Assembly (NCBI RefSeq): GCF_002251365.1
Contig: NZ_NPJH01000049.1
Location: 1 to 64,000, forward strand
Length of the DNA stretch: 64,000 nucleotides
Direction of reading: 5' to 3'
Source of the DNA: Prevotella sp. P3-122
GTDB taxonomy: Bacteria; Bacteroidota; Bacteroidia; Bacteroidales; Bacteroidaceae
Part shown: positions 19,401-26,319 of the stretch, one piece after another
How the letters are laid out: each line of letters opens with the position of its first letter
How positions within the stretch are numbered: position 1 is the stretch's first letter
The notes under the pieces: model-generated
What the model was told of the DNA's origin: nothing
The model's database searches: none
Seen by the model: the letters and a program-made list of their open reading frames with translations, nothing else
Position numbers and translations under genes: made by a program

Positions 19401-20103
19401 CGTGAGCGGACAGACATACCTATATTATGGCAACGGGCAACTTCACTACCGCCTGCTCTCCGACGACATGCTCTCTGTAGGTGCTACGGAATATACCATT
19501 ACCCCAGAGGGAGGCACACTCAATGACTATGCCTTCCGCGAGGGAGTGTACGTGTTCTACCGCAACGGAAAGTACTATTTCCTCTGGAGCGTCGACGACA
19601 CCGGCTCGCCAAATTATCACGTGGCCTACGGAACAAGCACCTCGCCAACTGGCCCCATCAGCGTGGCACAGCAGCCAATAGTAATAGCACAGGACCCTGA
19701 CAACCAAATCTACGGCACAGCACACAACTCCATCGTCAACATCCCCGGTTCCGACGAGTGGTATATCGTTTACCACCGTATCAACAAGAAATACCTCAGC
19801 AACGGCCCCGGCTACCACCGCGAGGTCTGCGCCGACAAGCTCACGTTCAACGCCGACGGCACTATAGCACGCATTACCCCAACACGACGGGGTATAGACC
19901 CAGTGGACACATCGGAGCTTATCGACAGCACTACGTCCGTGAGAGGGATAACCGCACACGACGGCAAAGTGGCAAGAGTGAGATATTTCACACCAACGGG
20001 AGCGTCTGTCAACGGCAGCCAGCCCAAGACACCCGGCCTGTATATCCGACAGGAGATTATGGAAGACGGTAAGGCACGCAGCATGAAAATGCTCATGAAA
20101 TAA
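16486..20103 (+). CDS. Secreted multi-domain protein: LamG, Ig-like pair, two GH43 modules
   Basis: 1205 aa. Signal peptide about 1-20 (ASAAD). Order: LamG/concanavalin-like lectin domain (about 25-245), two atrophied bacterial Ig-like domains (about 255-345 and 350-437), GH43 module 1 (about 443-725; catalytic-base context GLRDPHIL, then KSDDLINWTCH), an Ig-like linker, GH43 module 2 (about 835-1125; FHADPEVLL, SPDLVHFTNEG, NAWAPCIEEKW) and a C-terminal tail of about 70 aa that could be a T9SS-type sorting region. Probably an arabinan- or arabinoxylan-active enzyme. Its neighbour at 12620 is a single-module GH43. Confidence 0.9.
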   Translation: MKRLFLQIASFLAISTAASAADSTMVRFDFASTADQSGTYETTLQQGAQIIEYAGRNVLSLGNNDGYLDFGTKLGELIGSLGKFTITMNVYIPETTDISGNGNFIWCFANSSSTGYMFFNAKESRYAITQTSYSAEQGFSMAKPFEKGRWMNLAVVLRQRSTGQYYCQIFLDGSLKTASSINSSFALSPKDIGNTVMNYLGKSCYNGDAYLKGAMYDDVRIYNYDISARQILDSIRNGNAATIQALNRYADSISIAEKIKEAKIDLATENLIADIELPDTYGDFADIIWTTSNANVITDEGHITRPAYGKPAATATLTATITSKATDYLPAGAITETRTFQVSVLPDFSDAETIAYDLEHLVIGGHPNNLYDQLVLPTVGTLGSVIKWTSSDTEWLSNTGKVIRQPEGQKKQVTLTATLLRGEERVTKEFPVTIHEREPYTHYLFVYFPSNSNENLYYAISQDGYNYTPLNNGQPFFTAEGNTVMGGLRDPHILRGEDGKFYMAVTDMKSALGWSSNRGLVLMKSDDLINWTCHTVHFPTKYAGTNFANVTRVWAPETIYDHQAGKYMVYFSLLTNDGTIAYDKDFYCYANDDFSDLEGMPTYLYDRGSATIDMDIVYNESDSLYHGFFKNESLGGICKVTARTLTAPEGQPLGSQWSAPSPTLQQTNVAVEGAGVFKFINQDKWCLMYDCYTSGYYQFCSSDDLTNFNWEKNTTTSGAFTPRHGTVLPITAEEAKALLEALPVDGLTPTITGAANPSVKQENFSVKSDGTIFIPVERGADVTSLDPMFVPSPGAIITPQGPQDFSKGPVEYAATMGHQTKTYSVTVEENGNPIIPGFHADPEVLLSQKTGRFYVYPTSDGYSGWGGYTFDVFSSPDLVHFTNEGTILNLSAGGDAPWASGNAWAPCIEEKWMDGKWKYYFFFSAHNPTLNKKTLGVAVAENPTGPFKASAKPLFTTTSGGQMIDSDVFTDPVSGQTYLYYGNGQLHYRLLSDDMLSVGATEYTITPEGGTLNDYAFREGVYVFYRNGKYYFLWSVDDTGSPNYHVAYGTSTSPTGPISVAQQPIVIAQDPDNQIYGTAHNSIVNIPGSDEWYIVYHRINKKYLSNGPGYHREVCADKLTFNADGTIARITPTRRGIDPVDTSELIDSTTSVRGITAHDGKVARVRYFTPTGASVNGSQPKTPGLYIRQEIMEDGKARSMKMLMK

Positions 20104-20111
20104 ACAACACT

Positions 20112-20154
20112 GAGCCTGGGGCAAGTAGGCGCACACGCACTTAGCCTCAGGCTC
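20112..20154 (+). terminator. Possible terminator after the tandem GH43 gene
   Basis: GAGCCTGGGGC and GCCTCAGGCTC form an 11-bp stem with one mismatch; only a weak T tract follows. Confidence 0.35.
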
Positions 20155-20229
20155 TGTTCATAAAGGTTAATCTCTGTTAACAGAAAACAAATAACACCTG
20201 CCCGCACTCGTTATTCCGAATAAAATGCT

Positions 20230-20237
20230 TAATTTTG
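20230..20237 (+). promoter_or_regulatory. -7 box for tRNA-Arg
   Basis: TAATTTTG lies 13 bp before the tRNA 5' end, a position expected for a tRNA promoter with a short leader. Confidence 0.6.
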
Positions 20238-20250
20238 CAGCCGCAAAAAA

Positions 20251-20325
20251 GGTTCCGTAGCTCAGTTGGATTAGAGCAACAGCCTTCTAAGCTGTGGGTC
20301 TTGGGTTCGAACCCCAACGGAATCA
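20251..20325 (+). tRNA. tRNA-Arg(UCU)
   Basis: 75 nt cloverleaf. Acceptor stem GGTTCCG pairs with CGGAATC (one G-T), discriminator A. D-arm GCTCAGTTGGATTAGAGC. Anticodon stem ACAGC/GCTGT with loop CTTCTAA, giving anticodon TCT (Arg, AGA codons). T-arm TTGGGTTCGAACCCCAA. CCA is not encoded. Preceded by a TAATTTTG promoter and followed by an intrinsic terminator. Confidence 0.95.
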
Positions 20326-20345
20326 CGTTGCTTTATCATAAATTG

Positions 20346-20377
20346 AAAAGGACTTCCTTTCCGGAGGTCCTTTTTTT
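20346..20377 (+). terminator. Intrinsic terminator after tRNA-Arg
   Basis: Stem GGACTTCC with GGAGGTCC (one G-T pair), 5-nt loop, extended by A/T pairs and followed by seven T. Confidence 0.85.
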
Positions 20378-20454
20378 GATGTCTGCATATTCACAAATAT
20401 GTATAAAATGTTTTATTATCTTTGAAATCTTTTCGTAACACGAAATTATATTTG

Positions 20455-20462
20455 TACCTTTG
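20455..20462 (+). promoter_or_regulatory. -7 box for the PepSY-like gene
   Basis: TACCTTTG, 60 bp before the ATG at 20523; an overlapping upstream TATATTTG (20447-20454) is an alternative. Confidence 0.45.
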
Positions 20463-20522
20463 CTATTGAAGTTTAGGCATTACGCCATATTATTTATCAA
20501 ACTAAAAATACTTATAAACATT

Positions 20523-20963
20523 ATGAAAAGACTATCTGTTTTATTATTTTGCCTGTTCGCCATGCTGGTGAACATTGCCTGTGCCGACAACAATAAGGTG
20601 ATACAGGTGTCACAACTACCTAAGGATGCACAGAGTTTCATTACCACGAATCTCAGCTCGGCAAAGGTTGCGCTCGTGACATCAGAGACAGAAGGTGTGT
20701 CGAAATCATACAAAGTGATATTCGACAACGGCAACAGCGTCACCTTCAACAGCAAGGGACAATGGACTGACGTAGACTGCGAGGGCTCTGAGGTTCCCGT
20801 AGCTGTCGTACCCGCACAAATCATGAAATACGTAAAGGCCACCTATCCCAGCTGCCGTATTGAGGAAATAGAAAAAGACCGCAGGGGTTACGAGGTTAAA
20901 CTTTCAAATAAGCTTGAACTCACGTTCGACAAGAAACTCAATATTGTGGATATAGACAAGTAA
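20523..20963 (+). CDS. PepSY-like periplasmic protein
   Basis: 146 aa. The longer frame opens at 20460, but ATG 20523 is preferred: it begins MKRLSVLLFCLFAMLVNIACADN, a clean signal peptide, and leaves room for the promoter. The mature part shows two related halves of the Bacteroidetes PepSY-like (BLIP-fold) type: LPKDAQSFITTNLSSAKVA...YKVIFDNGNSVTFNSKGQW and VPAQIMKYVKATYPSCRIEEIEKDRRGYEVKLSN. Such proteins are usually small exported single-copy proteins of unknown role. A terminator follows directly. Confidence 0.85.
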   Translation: MKRLSVLLFCLFAMLVNIACADNNKVIQVSQLPKDAQSFITTNLSSAKVALVTSETEGVSKSYKVIFDNGNSVTFNSKGQWTDVDCEGSEVPVAVVPAQIMKYVKATYPSCRIEEIEKDRRGYEVKLSNKLELTFDKKLNIVDIDK

Positions 20964-20968
20964 TACAG

Positions 20969-21012
20969 AGCCTCACCCCTCTACAATTGAGAAAGGGGTG
21001 AGGCTATTTTTT
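20969..21012 (+). terminator. Intrinsic terminator after the PepSY-like gene
   Basis: Perfect 12-bp stem (AGCCTCACCCCT and complement) followed by ATTTTTTC; it reaches the serB stop codon on the other strand. Confidence 0.85.
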
Positions 21013-22256
21013 CACAACTTCCCCTGTTCTCCGAGATAGCTGTCCTTAAAACCAAGGAAATAGAGGACGCCATCGAGTCCTATTGTGTTGATGCTCTGCT
21101 TAGCGTTGGCAACCACACGCGGCTTGGCATGGAAGGCAATGCCGAGTCCGGCCTCTCCGAGCATCTTCAGGTCGTTGGCGCCATCGCCCACGGCAATAGT
21201 CTGTGCGAGATGCACCCTTTCCACCTGTGCAATGAGCCTGAGCAGTTCCGCCTTTCTGTTGCCGTCGACAATCTCGCCTATGTATCGTCCCGTGAGCTTG
21301 CCGTCGTCTCCCACCTCCAATTCGTTGGCATACACATAGTCTATGCCGTACTTGCGTTGCAGGAACTCGCCAAAATAGGTAAATCCTCCGCTGAGTATAG
21401 CAATCTTATACCCGTATCTCTTCAGAACGGACATCAGCCTGTCCACACCCTCCGTGATAGGCATGGTGTTGGCGATATCCTCCATGACACTTGCGTCAAG
21501 TCCCTTCAGCAAAGCCACCCTGCGTGTGAAGCTCTCCTTGAAGTCTATCTCGCCCCGCATGGCGCTCTCCGTAATAGCCCTTACCTCAGCACCCACTCCG
21601 GCCCTTTCGGCAAGCTCGTCGATACATTCTGTCTGTATGAGCGTGGAATCCATATCGAAGCATATCAGTCGGCGCATGCGGCGGTACATGTCGTCTTTCT
21701 GGAACGAGAAGTCTATCTCCATCTCCGATGATATGTGCATAAGCTCCTTCTGCATAGCCTCGCGGTCCTCGGGTGTTCCTCGTAGCGAGAACTCTATACA
21801 GGCCCGCAGATTGCGCTCGGGGTGCATGATGCTCATACGTCCGGTGAGGCGGCGTATGGAGTCAATGTTCAGTCCCTGACGTGCAATAACCTTTGCCGCG
21901 GCCTCAATCTGCCGTGCTGACAGCGTCCGCCCGATAAGCGTAAGGATGTAGCGGTTCTTTCCCTGCAGGCTTACCCAGTTCTCGTATTCCTCATCGGGAA
22001 CGGGCGAGAAGCCGATGTTGACACCCAGCTCCGTAGCCTTGAAGAGCAGTTCCTTCATGACCTGTCCTGATGCCTGCTCACTGATGCGGATAAGTATGCC
22101 GAGCGAGAGCGTGGAGTGGATGTCGGCCTGTCCGATGTCCAGTATCTTGGCATCCTTGCGCGCAAGTATCTCCATAACTGAGGCTGTAAGACCGGGACGG
22201 TCCTTGCCAGTAATTCTGATTAGTATCTGTTCCTCTTTATTGGTGTTGTTGTCCAT
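21012..22256 (-). CDS. serB: Phosphoserine phosphatase SerB with two ACT-type domains
   Basis: 414 aa; catalyses the last step of serine synthesis. The N-terminus carries an ACT domain (about 10-85, ITGKDRPGLTASVMEIL) and a second ACT-like region (about 100-180). The HAD phosphatase follows: FDMDST with nucleophile D201 and D203, SGGFTYF (motif II Ser), and GDGANDLKMLGEAGLGIAFHAKP (motif IV). Longer than the minimal enzyme because of the regulatory ACT domains, as in other Bacteroidetes SerB. Confidence 0.94.
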   Translation of the reverse strand: MDNNTNKEEQILIRITGKDRPGLTASVMEILARKDAKILDIGQADIHSTLSLGILIRISEQASGQVMKELLFKATELGVNIGFSPVPDEEYENWVSLQGKNRYILTLIGRTLSARQIEAAAKVIARQGLNIDSIRRLTGRMSIMHPERNLRACIEFSLRGTPEDREAMQKELMHISSEMEIDFSFQKDDMYRRMRRLICFDMDSTLIQTECIDELAERAGVGAEVRAITESAMRGEIDFKESFTRRVALLKGLDASVMEDIANTMPITEGVDRLMSVLKRYGYKIAILSGGFTYFGEFLQRKYGIDYVYANELEVGDDGKLTGRYIGEIVDGNRKAELLRLIAQVERVHLAQTIAVGDGANDLKMLGEAGLGIAFHAKPRVVANAKQSINTIGLDGVLYFLGFKDSYLGEQGKL

Positions 22257-22273
22257 GGGTGATGATTTTTTTG

Positions 22274-22281
22274 CAAAAGTA
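22274..22281 (-). promoter_or_regulatory. Promoter of serB (-7 and -33)
   Basis: TACTTTTG on the minus strand 17 bp before the ATG; a TTTG at 22302-22305 lies 20 bp further upstream, the spacing expected for Bacteroidetes promoters. Confidence 0.6.
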
Positions 22282-22358
22282 CATCATTTTGCCTTATTGG
22301 GCAAATATATCTGTTGAAAGTTTCATTCATTCCGCTTTCTCGATTGACGGACCATGCG

Positions 22359-22470
22359 ATGCCGACTAAATACCGCATCTACAAGAGCCAGGGCGTCGTA
22401 GGCATGAGTGGAAGTTCTACGCTCGTGCATACCACTGCGATACTATCGGACAGGAGGAGATGGTCTTGCA
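22359..22470 (+). pseudogene. Remnant of an HU-like DNA-binding protein
   Basis: ATG at 22359 opens MPTKYRIYKSQGVVGMSG. A one-base shift near 22410 then gives KFYARAYHCDTIGQEEM. Together they resemble the N-terminus of Bacteroidetes HU/IHF-like proteins, which begin with a similar KYRIY...KFYARAYHTETI segment. After about 35 residues the similarity stops and no complete frame follows. Read as a truncated, frameshifted relic between serB and the 922-aa secreted protein gene. Confidence 0.5.
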
Positions 22471-22554
22471 CATAATGAATCCTCCTCGCACCGGGCACGA
22501 AGGCTGCGGGCACGAGGAGGTAGAAATGGAGAAAAAGATTTTGCAAACAAGGTG

Positions 22555-25284
22555 TTACCTTACGATTATCTTACTCCGGCTGTTGCCTGCGACAACAATG
22601 TAGATGCCAGGAGTAGACAACGTCGGCTGCTGGCCTTCGGCAACGAGGGTGCCGTCGGGAGCATATACGGAAAGCGTGCCTGCTGTGGCAACGAGAGTTC
22701 TGCCATTGAGACGGAAGGCTGCCTTGCCGGTGGCAGAGGCTGGATTGATGCCTACTATTTCTATCGGGCTGTAGATATAGTTTGTGGTAGAGCGTGAATA
22801 CTGCACCAAGCCGTTTCCTGTCTCATCCATGTAGTCACAGTAATGGACACTGGTAAGGAGCTGCTCGCTGTTGTACTCATAGGAAAATTCCCTTTTGCTG
22901 GCATGATAACTTTTCTTCTCGCCTTCGGTCCCCACCGTTTCATAGTAACAGGTCTGAGACACGAGGTTGCGGTTGTTATCGCATGTCTCCACGATGATGT
23001 CGGTATATTTGTAGCTACTGCCGTATTTCGGATTGTTTTCGGTACGTGTGTAGGTTGATGTAAGCGTGTTGCCCTCAATAGCATAGGTAGTGTTATCGCC
23101 ATACAGCAGGCTCCACGCATCGTTCAGCCATACGTATGTGTTATTATACATTCTATTCAGGCTATATTCATCATCGTCGTCCTCGGGGAAGAAATATTCG
23201 TCGTGACATTCGAGAGGGTCGGGAATAGGATTGACCGGGAAATAGGGCCTGTCGACTGCGAACTCCTCGCGCTTCTCTTTTCCAACCCATTTGCCGTCTT
23301 GCTTGTCATAGACTTCGTAGAGACTGTAGCCATCCGTACTCTTTCTTACCACCTTACTGGTCTCCACGATGTTGCCGTCGGCATCAAGCTCACGATAGAT
23401 GGTGGTTACAGTGCCGTCGGGGGCCACGTTCTCGGAAGGATTAACGTTGGCACCGGAATAGACAAACTGTCCGGTTACGGTGTCATAATAATAATACACA
23501 TGCTTGCCGTTGGCATAAATCTCATCCTTGTAGCCACTCATAGCGTCACCATAGATATTGTAATTGATATACCAGTCGGAGAGTGTGCCGTTGGCATCGA
23601 TGCTTATGCCAGAGAATTGTGTCTTGTAGAGTTTGTCGTCGAGCAGCTCATATTCTGCTTCAGTATATCCGTTGTCAGTGTAGGTATAGAGCGTGCGTTC
23701 CGCAAGCTGGTTGTCGGCATTGTATTCATCGCTTCTGATGACCCGTCCCTTGTTGTCGAACTCAGCTTCGATGTGTCCAGCAGCGTCACCTATCTTTATC
23801 ACTCCCGTGACAATAGTCCATGTGCCGTTCTTCAGTTCGTAGGTTGCGAGGTCACCCATTGTGGCAGAAGTCCTCTCGTCGTTGGCTACCACCTTCAGTT
23901 GGCGTGTCAGGTTGCCGTTCTTGTCGTAATAGGTATAGTAGAATGTCTCTGAATTATTATTTCCGTTCCACTCGTCTTGCTCCAATACATATCCTCCGTC
24001 TGCAAACTCATATACGTAGCCAACATTCTCACCGTTGCTGTCGTACATCCATGTCTCAACATCATAGTCAGGGTCGGAGCCTCCGTAATAATTGCAATAT
24101 GTTTCTTTCATAAAACCCTGGGCTGTCCATTCCTTGCTGACAGATTTTTCAAGCGTCCATGACTGGGTGTCGGTATCGTATGAGTATTCCTTCTTATATC
24201 GGTTGCCGCTGCCAGGTATCAACGGTTCGTCGTAGTTGTTGGAATATTCTTCCTTGGTGGTGTACGTCCAGTTTTCGTAACCCCACGCAGTACCTATCTC
24301 CTGCGTTACTTTGGAGGTGTAGCCTGCCTGCGGGGCATTGTCGGTATAAAGGTATTTCACACCTTCCTGGCTGCTGAAGCTTCCGTCTTCATTGTATTCA
24401 GCAGCCCTGTACCAGCCTGCTTCTCTTCCGTCACTGGTAAAGTAGTATTCTTCGATGCTGGAGAGTTCGTCGTAGGCCTTTGTATCGTAGTTGTAGCTGT
24501 AGGTTTTGACGATGTATGTAGTCTCCTCAACAGTCAACTCAACGAAACTAGAATTATAATGATTCTCGTACTCCACGTAAGCCTGTAGCGGAGCGAACCA
24601 CTTGCGGATAAGTATCTCTTCAACTCTTGTCGGTTCCCATGTGTCGTACTCGACATGCTTCACCAGCACGCCCTTAGGGTCGTGTGCATAGTCGTATTCT
24701 TTTTCTTCGGTGAGCACAAGGTTGTAGTTTTCTGTGTCATCGATACCCTCGTAGCATTTGATGGCGAGCACCCTGCCTTCGGCATCGAGGGTGCGCTCTT
24801 CCTTACTCTCTATTCGTGTCGATTCGTTCTCTACCCTGCTGACGGTCTTCTTCGTCCATCTGCCGCCAATGCCATACTCATAGTCATAGACCTCTTTGTA
24901 GGTGCCGTAGTCAACAGTCTGGAAATGCCCGTACTTGTCGTATGTCACCACGCCAGTCTGACGATTGGTGTAGACATCGGGATACAGGTTCTCGTAAACC
25001 TCTTCCCATCCGGTGAGCAAGGTTTTATTCACCATCTGCTCCGCCTTACGGGGTGCCGTGGTCTGCTGTCCTGGCTTGACAATCCTGATGTTGCAGCGAT
25101 TGGGCATGGACTGACGCATCCTCAACGGTTTCTGCTTCGGCGCATGGAGCTGACGGCTATTGCCGTACATCTGTCTAATGCCGACGCCTGGCACAGGCAT
25201 CTTGAGCCTGCGGTTACTCTGTTGTGCAGCAGCATCGATGATGCATAATGCGAACATCAAGGAAATGTAAAGTAGTCTTCTCAT
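22555..25284 (-). CDS. Large secreted protein with aromatic-rich repeats and T9SS-like tail
   Basis: 909 aa from ATG 25284; the frame extends 13 codons further up, but only this ATG places the signal peptide (MRRLLYISLMFALCIIDAAAQQ) at the N-terminus. The body is rich in Tyr/Asp/Asn, with recurring units such as YDKYGHF, LDAEGRVL, YDSNGENVGYVYE and FDNKGRVIRSDEY, which look like degenerate YD/Rhs-style beta-strand repeats. The last about 70 aa (GTLSVYAPDGTLVAEG...GIYIVVAGNSRSKIIVR) is a T9SS type A-like sorting domain. Function not recognised. It lies 51 bp downstream of a LuxR-type HTH gene and may be controlled by it. Confidence 0.8.
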   Translation of the reverse strand: MRRLLYISLMFALCIIDAAAQQSNRRLKMPVPGVGIRQMYGNSRQLHAPKQKPLRMRQSMPNRCNIRIVKPGQQTTAPRKAEQMVNKTLLTGWEEVYENLYPDVYTNRQTGVVTYDKYGHFQTVDYGTYKEVYDYEYGIGGRWTKKTVSRVENESTRIESKEERTLDAEGRVLAIKCYEGIDDTENYNLVLTEEKEYDYAHDPKGVLVKHVEYDTWEPTRVEEILIRKWFAPLQAYVEYENHYNSSFVELTVEETTYIVKTYSYNYDTKAYDELSSIEEYYFTSDGREAGWYRAAEYNEDGSFSSQEGVKYLYTDNAPQAGYTSKVTQEIGTAWGYENWTYTTKEEYSNNYDEPLIPGSGNRYKKEYSYDTDTQSWTLEKSVSKEWTAQGFMKETYCNYYGGSDPDYDVETWMYDSNGENVGYVYEFADGGYVLEQDEWNGNNNSETFYYTYYDKNGNLTRQLKVVANDERTSATMGDLATYELKNGTWTIVTGVIKIGDAAGHIEAEFDNKGRVIRSDEYNADNQLAERTLYTYTDNGYTEAEYELLDDKLYKTQFSGISIDANGTLSDWYINYNIYGDAMSGYKDEIYANGKHVYYYYDTVTGQFVYSGANVNPSENVAPDGTVTTIYRELDADGNIVETSKVVRKSTDGYSLYEVYDKQDGKWVGKEKREEFAVDRPYFPVNPIPDPLECHDEYFFPEDDDDEYSLNRMYNNTYVWLNDAWSLLYGDNTTYAIEGNTLTSTYTRTENNPKYGSSYKYTDIIVETCDNNRNLVSQTCYYETVGTEGEKKSYHASKREFSYEYNSEQLLTSVHYCDYMDETGNGLVQYSRSTTNYIYSPIEIVGINPASATGKAAFRLNGRTLVATAGTLSVYAPDGTLVAEGQQPTLSTPGIYIVVAGNSRSKIIVR

Positions 25285-25335
25285 ATAAAATAGAATTGGT
25301 TGGTAAATAATATCAAAGGACACTTTCTGGAAATA

Positions 25336-25548
25336 CTAAAGAATACCCTGCCTATAGGCATTGCCTATAAGTTCGGCAATATTGCGCGACTCTGTCTTCT
25401 TGAGCAACTGCCTGCGGTGGAATTCTACTGTGTTAGGGGATATGAAGAGCTGTTCGGCGATAGCCTTGCTGTTATACCCTCTCGATAGCAGGTCGAGCAC
25501 CTCAAGTTCACGCTCGGTGATGTTCTCCCATTTTGTATCTTTCTTCAT
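25336..25548 (-). CDS. Stand-alone LuxR-type HTH protein
   Basis: 70 aa consisting almost entirely of a GerE/LuxR C-terminal HTH: ITERELEVLDLLSRGYNSKAIAEQLFISPNTVEFHRRQLLKK. It has no receiver or ligand domain, so it could be a constitutive activator or a partner of the adjacent response regulator, whose HTH shares the SxNTVEFHRR stretch. TAACTTTG box 50 bp upstream on the minus strand. A short complete protein is more likely than a fragment because it has its own promoter and ATG. Confidence 0.85.
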   Translation of the reverse strand: MKKDTKWENITERELEVLDLLSRGYNSKAIAEQLFISPNTVEFHRRQLLKKTESRNIAELIGNAYRQGIL

Positions 25549-25597
25549 TTAGACTGTTATATCTGTTATGCCCATCATGAAAGAGATGGTTACCTTA

Positions 25598-25605
25598 CAA
25601 AGTTA
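25598..25605 (-). promoter_or_regulatory. -7 box for the LuxR-type HTH gene
   Basis: TAACTTTG on the minus strand in the 141-bp gap between the response regulator and the small HTH gene. Confidence 0.55.
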
Positions 25606-25689
25606 GGGATAATAAGAAGATATAACAAATTATGATATATAAAAAGAAGATGCAGAAAGACAAAACTATTGTTTTCCGTAGGGGAGAAC

Positions 25690-26307
25690 CTATGGTTTTG
25701 CGTAGTCCCATCCAAGCTCTTTTGCCCGCATCACCATCTCGGCCGCATTGGCAACGCCAAGCTTCAACATGATGCGGCGGCGATGGAACTCCACTGTATT
25801 GGCAGAGACCCCAAGCCGGCTGGCAGCAACTTTAGTAGACAAGCCGGCAGCCGTCATCTCCAGTACCTGCAGCTCACGGTCGCTAAGCCGTTCGGGCATG
25901 GTGTTTGCCACGGAGAGCATGGTACAGAAAGACGGACTGTAGAAACCTTTGCCTGAGGCAAGGGCTTTGACGGCCTTGACCAGTTCCTCTGGCGAGTCGC
26001 CCTTCATTACCACCGCATCAGGCTCGCAGTCGAGGATGTCGTGTACCGTCCAAGGCTCCTCGTGCATGGTATAGATGGCCACCCTTGCAGCGGGCTGCCG
26101 CTCATGCAGGTACTCAGCCAAGGCTAAGCCGCTGTCGCCACCAAGTTCCAGGTCGGCAATCATTATGTCAACCATGCTGCCATCAATAATCTCACGTGCC
26201 CTTGCCGCAGTTGTGGCTGAGGCAAAGGAAGTGTTTGGCAACGACGCCAGAAGGGTCCTCATTCCTTCCAGCACAATGGGATGGTCATCAACAAGAAGTA
26301 TCGTCAT
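25690..26307 (-). CDS. NarL/FixJ-type response regulator
   Basis: 205 aa. Receiver domain residues 1-120 with acidic pocket D7/D8 (LLVDDHP), phosphoacceptor D52 (IADLELGGDSG) and Lys in VMKGDSPEEL. LuxR HTH at about 140-200 (LSDRELQVLEMTAAGLSTKVAASRLGVSANTVEFHRRRIMLKL). Starts 12 bp after the histidine kinase gene, so the two form a cognate pair. Confidence 0.92.
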   Translation of the reverse strand: MTILLVDDHPIVLEGMRTLLASLPNTSFASATTAARAREIIDGSMVDIMIADLELGGDSGLALAEYLHERQPAARVAIYTMHEEPWTVHDILDCEPDAVVMKGDSPEELVKAVKALASGKGFYSPSFCTMLSVANTMPERLSDRELQVLEMTAAGLSTKVAASRLGVSANTVEFHRRRIMLKLGVANAAEMVMRAKELGWDYAKP

Positions 26308-26319
26308 ATATATCAGATT

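Noticed and set aside
22408..22797. 129-aa rightward ORF downstream of serB
   Set aside because: Mostly antisense to the 3' end of the 922-aa frame; the only meaningful part of the area is the HU-like relic in other frames.
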